DNA from: Scleromatobacter sp039920745
GTDB taxonomy: Bacteria > Pseudomonadota > Gammaproteobacteria > Burkholderiales > Burkholderiaceae_C
Direction: 5' to 3'
DNA length: 64,000 nt
Assembly: GCA_039920745.1 (NCBI GenBank)
Contig: JBDSDD010000052.1
Coordinates: forward strand, 3,588-67,587
The position numbers and the translations under genes are program-made. Below the pieces are notes generated by a model. The model searched no databases. It saw only the letters and a list, made by a program, of their open reading frames with translations, and was not told the origin of the DNA. Below are positions 44,875 to 53,128 of the stretch, piece after piece (the stretch's first letter is position 1; each line of letters starts with the position of its first letter).

Positions 44875-46254
44875 ATGCTTTACCAACTCTACGAAGCCCA
44901 ACGCGCCTTGATGGCGCCCTTTGCCGACTTCGCCGCCGCCACCGCCAAGCTCTACAAGCACCCGATGTCGCCGTTCAAGCAGGTGCCGGGCGCGCAGCGC
45001 CTGTCGGCCGGCTTCGAACTGCTGCACCGCTTGGGCATGGACTACGAGAAGCCGCAGTTCGAGATCACCACCGTCACGAGCAACGGCGTCGACGTCGCCG
45101 TCCAGGAACAGGTGGCGCTGGCCAAGCCGTTCTGCCGCCTGATCCGCTTCAAGCGCTTCAGTGACGATTCACCCACGCTGGACCGCATGAAGGAACAGCC
45201 CTCGGTGCTGGTGGTCGCCCCGCTGTCGGGCCACCATTCGACGCTGCTGCGCGACACCGTCAAGAGCCTGCTGCAGGATCACAAGGTCTTCATCACCGAC
45301 TGGACCGACGCCCGCATGGTGCCGGCCGAAGCCGGCCCGTTCCACCTCGACGACTACATCGCCTACGTCAAGGAATTCATCGGCCTGATCGGCCCGGACG
45401 TCCACGTGATCTCGGTGTGCCAGCCCACCGTGCCGGTGCTCGCTGCAATTTCGCTGCTGGCCAGCGAGGGCAAGCCGACGCCGCTGAGCATGACGATGAT
45501 GGGCGGCCCGATCGACGCCCGCAAGTCGCCGACGTCGGTGAACAACCTGGCGACGACGCGCAGCTACGAGTGGTTCGAGACCAACGTGATCCACCGCGTT
45601 CCGGACAACTATCCGGGCGCCAAACGCAGCGTGTACCCAGGATTCCTGCAGCACACCGGCTTCGTGGCGATGAACCCCGATCGCCACGCCACGGCCCACT
45701 ACGACTACTTCCTGGACCTGGTGCGCGGCGACGACGACTCCACCGACGCCCACCGCAAGTTCTACGACGAATACAACGCGGTGCTGGACCTGCCGGCAGA
45801 GTACTACCTGGACACCATCAAGACCGTGTTCCAGGACTTCTCGCTGGTCAAGGGCACCTGGGAAGTCGAAGGCGAACTCGTGCGTCCGCAGGACATCGCC
45901 ACCACCGCGCTGCTCACCATCGAAGGCGAGCTCGACGACATCTCCGGCGCCGGCCAGACCAAGGCCGCGCACGGGTTGTGCACCGGCATCCCGAAGACGC
46001 GCCAGTTCCATTACGACGTCGTCGGCGCCGGCCACTACGGCATCTTCTCGGGCCGCCGCTGGCGCGACATCGTCTACCCGCAGGTGCGCGACTTCATCGC
46101 TCGCTTCGAGACCGAACGCGCCGGCAAGACCGCCGCGACGAAGGCCGTCAAGGCCAAGGTCGCCCCCGTCGCCGTGAAGAAGGCGCGCGCTACCGCTGTC
46201 GCAGCGAAGAGCGCACGGGCCGCGGCCCGCAGGACCGCCAAAGTCACGGCCTGA
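44875..46254 (+). CDS. phaZ: Intracellular poly(3-hydroxybutyrate) depolymerase with Lys/Ala-rich C-terminal tail
   Basis: 459 residues. The family N-terminus MLYQLYEAQRALMAPF, the nucleophile-containing VISVCQPTVPVLA (Cys about residue 183) and GAGHYGIFSGRRWR (catalytic His about 387) match PhaZ1 of Cupriavidus. Degrades PHB granules inside the cell, releasing monomers or oligomers. Residues about 415-459 form a tail of Lys, Ala, Arg, Val and Thr like those of histone H1-type and PhaM proteins, beyond the normal end of the family (about 419). PhaR-like boxes upstream suggest control by PHB level. Confidence 0.93.
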   Translation: MLYQLYEAQRALMAPFADFAAATAKLYKHPMSPFKQVPGAQRLSAGFELLHRLGMDYEKPQFEITTVTSNGVDVAVQEQVALAKPFCRLIRFKRFSDDSPTLDRMKEQPSVLVVAPLSGHHSTLLRDTVKSLLQDHKVFITDWTDARMVPAEAGPFHLDDYIAYVKEFIGLIGPDVHVISVCQPTVPVLAAISLLASEGKPTPLSMTMMGGPIDARKSPTSVNNLATTRSYEWFETNVIHRVPDNYPGAKRSVYPGFLQHTGFVAMNPDRHATAHYDYFLDLVRGDDDSTDAHRKFYDEYNAVLDLPAEYYLDTIKTVFQDFSLVKGTWEVEGELVRPQDIATTALLTIEGELDDISGAGQTKAAHGLCTGIPKTRQFHYDVVGAGHYGIFSGRRWRDIVYPQVRDFIARFETERAGKTAATKAVKAKVAPVAVKKARATAVAAKSARAAARRTAKVTA

Positions 46255-46273
46255 GCGAAGAGATAATCGGACG

Positions 46274-46963
46274 GTGAGCCCCAGCGTCCCGATTCCTCCC
46301 CTGACAGCGACGCCCTCCTCGGGCGTCGCGTCGCTTGCGCAGTGCATCGACGCGCTGCTGCCGCAGACGCAGTGCACGCGTTGCGGCTATCCGGACTGCC
46401 GCTCGTATGCCGACGCCGTCGCCAGCGGCGCGGCCAAGCTCAACCAATGCCCGCCCGGCGGCGCCGAAGGCATCCGCCTGCTGGCCGACCTGTTGGGGCA
46501 GCCCGCACTGCCGCTCGATCCCGAGTTCGGCGACGAAGGCCCGCGCCGCATCGTCTACATCGAGGAGGCCACCTGCATCGGCTGCACGCTGTGCATCCAG
46601 GCCTGCCCGGTGGACGCGATCATCGGCGCGCCCAAGCGCATGCACGCGGTGATCGAGGCCGACTGCACCGGCTGCGAGCTGTGCCTGCCGGTGTGCCCGA
46701 TGGACTGCATCGCGCTGGAGGAGGTCAGCGCCGGCGCCACCGGGTGGGCCGCGTGGTCGCCCGCGCAGGCCGAGGCGGCGCGCGCGCGTCACGTGGGCCG
46801 GCAGGCGCGCCTCGCACGGGACGAGCGCGAGAACGACGACCGACTCAACGCGACGCTGGCGCCGCCGGCGGTCGATGTCGACGCCACGCCAGACCCGAAG
46901 CGCGCCGCCGTTGCGGCCGCGCTGGCCCGCGCCCGCCTGCGCGCGACAGGACGTGCGCCGTGA
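46274..46963 (+). CDS. RnfB-like electron transport ferredoxin
   Basis: 229 residues from GTG 46274. An N-terminal Fe4 cluster site CTRCGYPDCRSYADAV with CPPGG (about residues 35-65) and two [4Fe-4S] motifs CIGCTLCIQACPVDAI (about 101) and CTGCELCLPVCPMDCI (about 131), as in RnfB/RsxB. No N-terminal membrane helix and no other rnf genes nearby, the usual stand-alone betaproteobacterial version. Probably a soluble electron carrier; partner unknown. Coupled to the DMT gene by GTGA, and adjacent to nth as in many Burkholderiales. Confidence 0.9.
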   Translation: MSPSVPIPPLTATPSSGVASLAQCIDALLPQTQCTRCGYPDCRSYADAVASGAAKLNQCPPGGAEGIRLLADLLGQPALPLDPEFGDEGPRRIVYIEEATCIGCTLCIQACPVDAIIGAPKRMHAVIEADCTGCELCLPVCPMDCIALEEVSAGATGWAAWSPAQAEAARARHVGRQARLARDERENDDRLNATLAPPAVDVDATPDPKRAAVAAALARARLRATGRAP

Positions 46964-47952
46964 CGCAGCCGGTTCAGGCCGACGCGTCGACCTTCGACGA
47001 TGTCGTCATCCCCTCCTCCACCCATGTGCCGTTGACGCGTGCCCGCTCGAACCTGCTGCTGCTGCTGGTCGCGCTGATCTGGGGCTCGGCCTTCGTCGCG
47101 CAGGCGATCGGCACGCGCAGCGTCGGTACGTTCATGTTCACCGGATTGCGCTTCGCACTCGGCGCGCTGGTCGTCGCGCCGTTCGCCTGGCTCGAGTGGC
47201 GCGAACTGCGCGCCCGCCGTCGCGAGCCGCGGCCGCGCGACATCGCCCACATCGCGGGCCTGGGCACGCTGCTGTTCCTGGGCTCGGCGATGCAGCAGAT
47301 CGGCATGCTCACCACGTCGGTGACCAACGCCGGCTTCCTCACCGCGCTGTACATCCCGCTGGTGCCCGTGCTGGGCTGGCTGGTGCAGCGCCAGGCGCCG
47401 CACTGGACGACGTGGCTGGGCGCCGCGGGCTGCCTGGCCGGGTCATGGCTGTTGACCGGCGGCGGATCGATGGGCTTCTCGAACTTCAAGGCCGGCGACT
47501 GGTGGGTCATCGCCAGCAGCCTGCCATGGTCGGCGCACGTGATGCTGGTGGGCCGCGCGGCCAATCGGCTGCACGGCGCGATGCTGGTGGCTTGCGGGCA
47601 GTTCATCGCCTGCGCCGTGCTGGCGTTGATCATCGGGCTGGCCATCGAGCCCGTCAACGCGCACGGCATCCGGCAGGCACTCGGCGCGATCGCCTACACG
47701 GGCATCCTGTCGGTGGGCCTGGGCTTCACGCTGCAAGTGGTCGCGCAACGCCACACGCGCGCGGCCGACTCCGCCATCGTGCTGTCGTCGGAGACCGTAT
47801 TCGCCGCTGCTTTCGGCGCGCTGTTCATGGGCGATCGCATCGGCGGCGCCGGCCTGGCCGGCTGCGCGCTGATCCTCGGCTGCGTGCTGCTGGTGCAATT
47901 GCAGCCCATCGTCTGGCGCTGGTTCGCCGACTCTCGACCGCAGGCCGCATGA
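46960..47952 (+). CDS. DMT-superfamily (EamA) transporter
   Basis: 330 residues with ten predicted hydrophobic helices and two EamA repeats (about 30-165 and 180-315); LLLLVALIWGSAFVAQ opens the first and SAIVLSSETVFAAAFGALFMGDRI closes the second. Inner-membrane exporter of amino acids or metabolites, substrate unknown. Start GTG 46960 overlaps the ferredoxin stop; the frame is open further left only as a shadow of that gene. Confidence 0.9.
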   Translation: MTQPVQADASTFDDVVIPSSTHVPLTRARSNLLLLLVALIWGSAFVAQAIGTRSVGTFMFTGLRFALGALVVAPFAWLEWRELRARRREPRPRDIAHIAGLGTLLFLGSAMQQIGMLTTSVTNAGFLTALYIPLVPVLGWLVQRQAPHWTTWLGAAGCLAGSWLLTGGGSMGFSNFKAGDWWVIASSLPWSAHVMLVGRAANRLHGAMLVACGQFIACAVLALIIGLAIEPVNAHGIRQALGAIAYTGILSVGLGFTLQVVAQRHTRAADSAIVLSSETVFAAAFGALFMGDRIGGAGLAGCALILGCVLLVQLQPIVWRWFADSRPQAA

Positions 47953-48010
47953 GCACCGCACGGCCGCCAGCAGGTGCTCGCACCCAAGTCCGCAGGACGC
48001 AGGTTTCACA

Positions 48011-48715
48011 ATGAATTCGTCCGACATCGACACCTTTTTCGCCACGCTGCAAGCCGCCAACCCGCACCCGGCCTCCGAGCTCGAGTACGCCAGCGTGTTC
48101 GAGCTGCTGACCGCGGTGCTGCTGTCGGCGCAGGCCACCGACGTCGGCGTCAACAAGGCCACGCGCGCCCTGTTCGTCGCCGCGCCGACGCCGCAACGCA
48201 TGCTGTCACTCGGCACCGAAGGCGTCGAGGCGCATGTGCGCACCATCGGGCTGTACCGCAACAAGACCAAGCACCTGCTCGAGACCTGCCGCATCCTGAT
48301 TTCGCAGCATGGGGGCGAGGTGCCGCGCGAGCGCGCCGCGTTGGAGGCGCTGCCGGGCGTTGGCCGCAAGACGGCCAACGTGATCCTCAACGTGGCGTTC
48401 GGCGAGCCGACGCTGGCGGTCGACACCCACGTGTTCCGCGTCTCCAACCGCACCGGCCTGGCGCCCGGCAAGACGCCGATCGCCGTCGAGATGAAGCTGC
48501 TCGCACGCGTGCCCGCCAGGTACAGGGACCACGCGCACCACTGGCTCATCCTGCACGGCCGCTACGTGTGCCTGGCCCGCATGCCGCAGTGCGGCCGCTG
48601 CGCCGTCTCGGCCCAGTGCGACTTCTACAAGCAACTGCCAGACGCGGCCCGCCCGAAGCCGGGCGAGGCCGCGCCCAACGCCCGCGCGCTGCGCGATGCC
48701 GGAATCACGCCATGA
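48011..48715 (+). CDS. nth: Endonuclease III
   Basis: 234-residue DNA glycosylase/AP lyase for oxidised pyrimidines. HhH motif with catalytic Lys in LPGVGRKTANVIL (about residue 120), catalytic Asp in AVDTHVFRVSNR (about 138), and the [4Fe-4S] cluster in C-x6-C-x2-C-x5-C (CLARMPQCGRCAVSAQC, about 188-204). A 25-residue C-terminal extension is present. ATGA overlap with the next gene. Confidence 0.96.
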   Translation: MNSSDIDTFFATLQAANPHPASELEYASVFELLTAVLLSAQATDVGVNKATRALFVAAPTPQRMLSLGTEGVEAHVRTIGLYRNKTKHLLETCRILISQHGGEVPRERAALEALPGVGRKTANVILNVAFGEPTLAVDTHVFRVSNRTGLAPGKTPIAVEMKLLARVPARYRDHAHHWLILHGRYVCLARMPQCGRCAVSAQCDFYKQLPDAARPKPGEAAPNARALRDAGITP

Positions 48716-49647
48716 CGAGACGCCTCCTTTGCGCCCTGTGCGCCTGCCTGCTGCCCGCCGCCGCGTCGGTGCACGCCCAGGCGGCCGCGCTGCGCCTGAC
48801 CGACGACGGCGGCCACGAGGTGGCGCTCGCGCACACGGCGCAGCGCATCGTCGCGCTGGCGCCGCACCTGACCGAGCTGGTCTACGCCGCGGGCGCGGGC
48901 AAGCTGCTGGTGGCAGTGGGCAGGTACAGCGACTATCCGGCCGACGCCGCCACCAAACCGGTGATCAGCGACGCGTTCGCGGTCAACTACGAGGTGCTGA
49001 CGACCCTCAAGCCCGACCTCGTGCTCGTCTGGGGCAGCGGCACGCCCGAGCGCATCAAGTCCAAGCTGCGCACGCTGGGCATCCCGGTCTACGAGATCGA
49101 GATCCGCAACGTCGCCGGCCTGGCCGACACGCTGCGCAGCATCGGCCGCCTCGCCGGCACCGAGGGCGTCGCCCAGGCCCGTGCGCAGGCGATCACCACC
49201 GACTGGGCCGCGCTCAAGGCGAGCTACGCGGGCCGCAAGCCGGTGCGCGTGTTCTTCCAGCTGTGGGACGCGCCGCTGATGACGCTCAGCGGCCAGCACC
49301 TGATCTCCAGCGCCATCTCCGCGTGCGGTGGAACCAACGTGTTCGCCGAGCTGCCGACGCTCACGGCCACCGTCAGCTGGGAGGTGGCCGTGCAGCGCGA
49401 CCCCGAGCTGGTGATGACGGCCGGCAGCCCCAGCGAGCCGGCCAAGCCGGGTCGCTGGGCCGAGTTCGCGCAAGTCAGCGCGACCCGGCACGCCGGGTTC
49501 GGCCGCATCGACGGCGACCTGATCGCCCGCAGCGGCCCGCGCTTCGTCGATGGCGCCCGCGAGTTGTGCGTGGCGATAGATCGAGCGCGCCACGGGTTGC
49601 CGCAGCGGGTTGTCCCGGCGGCCAAGCCGGCCAGCGCAGCGCACTGA
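48712..49647 (+). CDS. Periplasmic cobalamin/iron-type binding protein (BtuF family)
   Basis: 311 residues. Signal peptide at 1-25 (MTRRLLCALCACLLPAAAS, cleavage near VHAQA). Belongs to the helical-backbone metal receptor family: RIVALAPHLTELVYAAGAG near residue 44 and LKPDLVLVWGSGTPE near 101. Vitamin B12 is the commonest ligand of this branch; haem or siderophores are possible. No BtuC/D permease or ATPase genes are here. Translationally coupled to nth. Confidence 0.82.
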   Translation: MTRRLLCALCACLLPAAASVHAQAAALRLTDDGGHEVALAHTAQRIVALAPHLTELVYAAGAGKLLVAVGRYSDYPADAATKPVISDAFAVNYEVLTTLKPDLVLVWGSGTPERIKSKLRTLGIPVYEIEIRNVAGLADTLRSIGRLAGTEGVAQARAQAITTDWAALKASYAGRKPVRVFFQLWDAPLMTLSGQHLISSAISACGGTNVFAELPTLTATVSWEVAVQRDPELVMTAGSPSEPAKPGRWAEFAQVSATRHAGFGRIDGDLIARSGPRFVDGARELCVAIDRARHGLPQRVVPAAKPASAAH

Positions 49648-49720
49648 GACGCCCGGGCGGCCGCGTTTCCAGGAACTTGAGGGGCCCCCAGGGCCTCGGG
49701 CGAGAAGTGGGCTGCCTTTA

Positions 49721-49757
49721 CCGACATTGAACTGTCGGGAAGACGCTTGCTTATCAA
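49721..49757 (+). promoter_or_regulatory. Dyad and possible promoter before the gene pair at 49827
   Basis: CCGACA-TTGAAC-TGTCGG (49721-49738) is a perfect 6-bp dyad whose spacer is a good -35 box; TATCAA 19 bp later is a weak -10. A regulator binding the dyad would cover the -35. Confidence 0.35.
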
Positions 49758-49826
49758 CGGTTACCCAAAGCTGCAATTTCTAACAATCAGCTCATGTTTC
49801 AGCCTTCGCGGGCCGAAATCCCAAAC

Positions 49827-50258
49827 ATGAGCACTGCCCTCCTCCATCGCCTCCTGAATCGCAAACCCGCCGCGCCGACCACGCTGCGGATGAACGTGTG
49901 CCCGCCGGACGTCTGCCCCCAGAGCGAGACCCTGTGGTCGGCCACGCTGCGCTGGCTGGTGGGCGGCAACGTCGAGGCCGTGCCGGCCCTGCGCACGCCG
50001 CTGGAAAAAGCGCGCAGCGAGTTCGTCGCGGCGCTCGACGGGCTGCTCGAGATCGATCACAACGGGCTGCTCAAGCGCGCCCAGCACGCCCGCTCGCTGC
50101 GCGAGTTGTGGCATCTGCGCTCGGAGCTCTACACGTTGATCGCCCGCCGCGTCAGCCAGGTGGAAGCCAATGCCCGTCTCGCCCGCGTCAACCAGCACTT
50201 TCCCACCCGTGCCCAGCGCACCAGCACACCCGCCACGGAAGCCGCCGATGTCAACTAA
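49827..50258 (+). CDS. Hypothetical protein, 143 aa
   Basis: Frame with typical codon bias from ATG 49827 (MSTALLHRLLNRKP); an upstream ATG at 49794 adds eleven poorly biased codons. Central region GLLEIDHNGLLKRAQHARSLRELWHLRSELYTLI is helical and may be coiled. No family recognised. Overlaps the next gene by 11 bp, so the two are coupled and probably act together. Confidence 0.6.
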   Translation: MSTALLHRLLNRKPAAPTTLRMNVCPPDVCPQSETLWSATLRWLVGGNVEAVPALRTPLEKARSEFVAALDGLLEIDHNGLLKRAQHARSLRELWHLRSELYTLIARRVSQVEANARLARVNQHFPTRAQRTSTPATEAADVN

Positions 50259-50640
50259 CCCTCGCATCGACCTGCTCGGCCTCGCCGAGCTCGACTCCCA
50301 GTTGGCGCCGGAGTCGATATTTTCCGACCAGATGGGCCTCCCCGCGACGCGTTCCGCGCGCATCGAGACGCGTCGGGCGTTCGTCGAGATGAAGCAGCTG
50401 TTCATGCGCGCGGTGGAAAACCTCGAGCACCGCAAGGGCGCGTGGCTGCGGGCCCAGGTGCGCGGCGCCGATGACCCGATCGACCTGTGGCTGTTGCGCG
50501 GGCCGCTGCTGGCCACGCTGCGCGAGGATGACGTCGCCACCCGGACGATGCGCGCCGCGCTTTACAGGACGCTCGACCGCACGTTCCCCGAGGCCTTCGG
50601 CAGCGCCGAGGTCAGCACGCTGAGCACCCCGCGTCCGTGA
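50248..50640 (+). CDS. Hypothetical protein, 130 aa
   Basis: Starts at ATG 50248 inside the end of the preceding gene. Soluble, mixed charge, with RRAFVEMKQLFMRAVENLEHRKGAWLRAQVR forming a long helix near residues 43-72. No recognised domain. A strong terminator 25 bp past the stop closes the two-gene unit. Confidence 0.6.
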   Translation: MSTNPRIDLLGLAELDSQLAPESIFSDQMGLPATRSARIETRRAFVEMKQLFMRAVENLEHRKGAWLRAQVRGADDPIDLWLLRGPLLATLREDDVATRTMRAALYRTLDRTFPEAFGSAEVSTLSTPRP

Positions 50641-50664
50641 CGCCTCGTTGCATCCGCCGCACAG

Positions 50665-50686
50665 GCCGCCTCCGGGCGGCTTTTTT
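50665..50686 (+). terminator. Rho-independent terminator
   Basis: GCCGCC, TCCG tetraloop, GGCGGC and six T. Same UNCG-type loop as the terminator at 33288. Confidence 0.9.
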
Positions 50687-50737
50687 GCGCTCGTTGCACG
50701 CCGGGGACGCCGTGTCGCGGGGGCCATAATCGACCGC

Positions 50738-51745
50738 GTGAACATCATCATCCTCGACGACTACCAGGACGCGGTGCGCAAGCTGCCGTGCGCCGCCAAG
50801 CTCACCGAACTGAACGCGAAGGTGTTCACCAACACCGTCAAGGGGATCGGGCAGCTGTCGGTGCGACTGCGCGACGCCGAGGTGCTGGTGCTGATCCGTG
50901 AGCGCACGCGCTTCCCGCGCCAACTGCTCGAGAAGCTGCCCAAGCTGCGGCTGATCGCGCAGACCGGCAAGGTCGGCGAGCACATCGACATCGACGCCTG
51001 CACCACGCAGGGCATCGCGGTCGCCGAGGGCGTCGGCTCACCCTACGCGCCGGCGGAGCTCGCCTGGGCGCTGATCATGGCCTCGATGCGGCGCCTGCCG
51101 CAGTACATCTCCGCACTGAAGCACGGCGCCTGGCAGCAATCGGGCCTGAAGGCGGCGTCGATGCCGCCCAACTTCGGCCTCGGCGTGACGCTGCGCGGCA
51201 AGACGCTGGGCATCTGGGGCTACGGGCGCATCGGCAAGCTTGTGGCCGGCTACGGCAAGGCCTTCGGCATGGAGGTGGCGGTGTGGGGATCGGAGGAGTC
51301 GCGCGGCCGCGCGTCGGCCGACGGCTACCGTGCCGTCGCGTCACGCGAGGAGCTGTTCGCCAGCGCCGACGTACTCAGCGTGCACCTGCGCCTGAGCGAC
51401 GCGACCAAGCACCTGATCAAGCTCAACGACCTGCTGCAGATGAAGCCGACGGCGCTGTTCGTCAACACCTCGCGCGCCGAGTTGCTGGAGGAGTCGGCCC
51501 TCGTCGCCGCGCTCAACCGTGGCCGCCCTGGCATGGCGGCGGTCGACGTGTTCGAGAGCGAACCCATCCTCGCCGGCCACCCGCTGCTGCGCCTGGAGAA
51601 CGCGGTCTGCACGCCGCACATCGGCTACGTCGAGCAGAGCAGCTACGAGTCCTACTTCGGCGCCGCGTTCGACAACGTCGTCAACTTCATCAACGGCACG
51701 CCGACCAACATCGTCAACCCAGACGCCCTCAAGGTTCTCCGCTAA
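50738..51745 (+). CDS. D-2-hydroxyacid dehydrogenase family protein
   Basis: 335 residues from GTG 50738 (MNIIILDDYQDAV). The NAD site is GKTLGIWGYGRIGKLVAGYG (about residues 150-170), and the catalytic triad is Arg in VNTSRAELL (about 245), Glu in DVFESEPI (about 274) and His in TPHIGYVEQ (about 292). SerA-like catalytic domain without an ACT domain. Oxidises or reduces a 2-hydroxy/2-keto acid; phosphoglycerate is not assured. Confidence 0.88.
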   Translation: MNIIILDDYQDAVRKLPCAAKLTELNAKVFTNTVKGIGQLSVRLRDAEVLVLIRERTRFPRQLLEKLPKLRLIAQTGKVGEHIDIDACTTQGIAVAEGVGSPYAPAELAWALIMASMRRLPQYISALKHGAWQQSGLKAASMPPNFGLGVTLRGKTLGIWGYGRIGKLVAGYGKAFGMEVAVWGSEESRGRASADGYRAVASREELFASADVLSVHLRLSDATKHLIKLNDLLQMKPTALFVNTSRAELLEESALVAALNRGRPGMAAVDVFESEPILAGHPLLRLENAVCTPHIGYVEQSSYESYFGAAFDNVVNFINGTPTNIVNPDALKVLR

Positions 51746-51789
51746 GGCCGTGGCGTTCCTGAACCGGATGTGAAAGCCCGATTTCTTTA

Positions 51790-51810
51790 GTCTTATATAA
51801 GACATAAGAC
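51790..51810. promoter_or_regulatory. 14-bp palindrome plus tandem half-site upstream of the chromate transporter genes
   Basis: GTCTTATATAAGAC (51790-51803) is a perfect palindrome, and its right half ATAAGAC is repeated immediately (51804-51810). It lies in an A/T-rich island 52-72 bp before the ATG, probably over the promoter. Confidence 0.55.
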
Positions 51811-51861
51811 TTCCCAGGTTCAGTTCGCGGGAGTACGCTCAGGCATCTCCTTCGAGAAGCC

Positions 51862-52563
51862 ATGGCGCCCTCAGAAACCACCCTCGATCCCGCGGCCGAA
51901 CCCGCGAAGATGCCGGCACCCGACGAGGCTCCGAGCGTGATGTCTGGCGTGGCGAGTGCTGCCGAAACCGCGGAGGCCGGCGGTCTCCCTTCAGTACTCG
52001 ACCACCAGGCGCCGCGCTCGCCAAAGTCGCCCAGCGAGATCTTTCGCGTCTTCACCCGGCTGGCGCTGCAAGGCTTCGGCGGGGTGCTGCCGATCGCGCA
52101 GCGCGAACTCGTCGAACGCGAGCGCTGGCTGACGCGCGAGCAGTTCCTGGAGCTGCTGGCCGTCTCGCAGGTGCTGCCCGGGCCCAACGTGGTCAACCTG
52201 TCGCTGATGTTCGGCGACCGCGCGTTCGGCTGGCGCGGCGGGCTGGCAGCGCTCGGCGGGATGATCCTCGCGCCGTGGTGCGTCGTTTTGGCGCTGACGG
52301 TCGTCTATGCGCACTACGCGCAGCATCCGGTCGTGGCCGGCGCGCTGCGCGGCATGGGCGCGGTCGCGGCCGGCCTGATCTTCTCGACCGGCCTGAAGCT
52401 GATGCCGGCGCTGCGCCGCAACGTGCTGGGCGCCGCACCCGCTGTCGCACTCGCGGCGCTGATGTTCGCCGGCATCGCGCTGCTGCGCGTGCCGCTGCTC
52501 TGGATGCTGGCCGGGCTGGGCGCGGCCGCCTGCGGCGCGGCCTGGCGCCGGCTCAAGCCATGA
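51862..52563 (+). CDS. chrA: Chromate transporter, first half (short-chain CHR pair)
   Basis: 233 residues: a 55-residue acidic, Pro/Ala-rich N-terminal stretch, then one CHR domain (about 58-230) with the signature LALQGFGGVLPIAQRELVE and QVLPGPNVVNLSLMFG. About six hydrophobic helices. Short-chain CHR proteins work as unequal pairs; the partner overlaps by ATGA. Likely exports chromate or related oxyanions at the inner membrane; the family also has other substrates. No chrB regulator adjacent. Confidence 0.85.
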   Translation: MAPSETTLDPAAEPAKMPAPDEAPSVMSGVASAAETAEAGGLPSVLDHQAPRSPKSPSEIFRVFTRLALQGFGGVLPIAQRELVERERWLTREQFLELLAVSQVLPGPNVVNLSLMFGDRAFGWRGGLAALGGMILAPWCVVLALTVVYAHYAQHPVVAGALRGMGAVAAGLIFSTGLKLMPALRRNVLGAAPAVALAALMFAGIALLRVPLLWMLAGLGAAACGAAWRRLKP

Positions 52564-53108
52564 CGCCAGTCGTCGCGCCCACCCTGTCTGGCAGCGACTG
52601 GGGCTCCGTCTTCGCGCAGTACCTGCTGCTGTCGCTGCTGTCGATCGGCGGGGCGATCGGCACCGCGCCCGAGATGCACCGCTTCCTCGTCGAGCAGCAT
52701 CACTGGTTGACCAACGAGCAGTTCAGCGCGTCGGTGGCGATCGCCCAGGCCGCGCCGGGCCCCAACCTGCTCTTCGTCGCGGTACTGGGCTGGGGCATCG
52801 GCGGGTTCTTCGGCATGTGCGTCACGATGACCGGCATCCTGCTGCCGTCCACCACGTTGACGCTGGCCGCCGCCCGCTGGGGCGAGGCGCGCCGCTCGAC
52901 GCGCGGCGTGCAGGCCTTCGTGATGGGCATGGCGCCGCTGTCCGTCGGCCTGGTGCTGTCCACCGGGTTCATCCTCGGCAAGCCCGCCTACGACAACCTG
53001 TGGCTGCTGGCGACGATGGTGTTCACCGTGGTCGTCTGCGTGCGCACCAAGGTCAGCCCGCTGTGGTTGATCGCGGCGGGTGGCCTGGTGGGCGCGTTGC
53101 TCGGGTAA
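52560..53108 (+). CDS. chrA: Chromate transporter, second half (short-chain CHR pair)
   Basis: 182 residues, one CHR domain with FLVEQHHWLTNEQFSASVAIAQAAPGPNLLFVA, six hydrophobic segments and GLVGALLG at the end. Start codon overlaps the stop of the first half. The topologies of the paired halves are usually opposite, so both are needed. Confidence 0.85.
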   Translation: MTPVVAPTLSGSDWGSVFAQYLLLSLLSIGGAIGTAPEMHRFLVEQHHWLTNEQFSASVAIAQAAPGPNLLFVAVLGWGIGGFFGMCVTMTGILLPSTTLTLAAARWGEARRSTRGVQAFVMGMAPLSVGLVLSTGFILGKPAYDNLWLLATMVFTVVVCVRTKVSPLWLIAAGGLVGALLG

Positions 53109-53128
53109 GTACCGCACGTCCACCCGCG

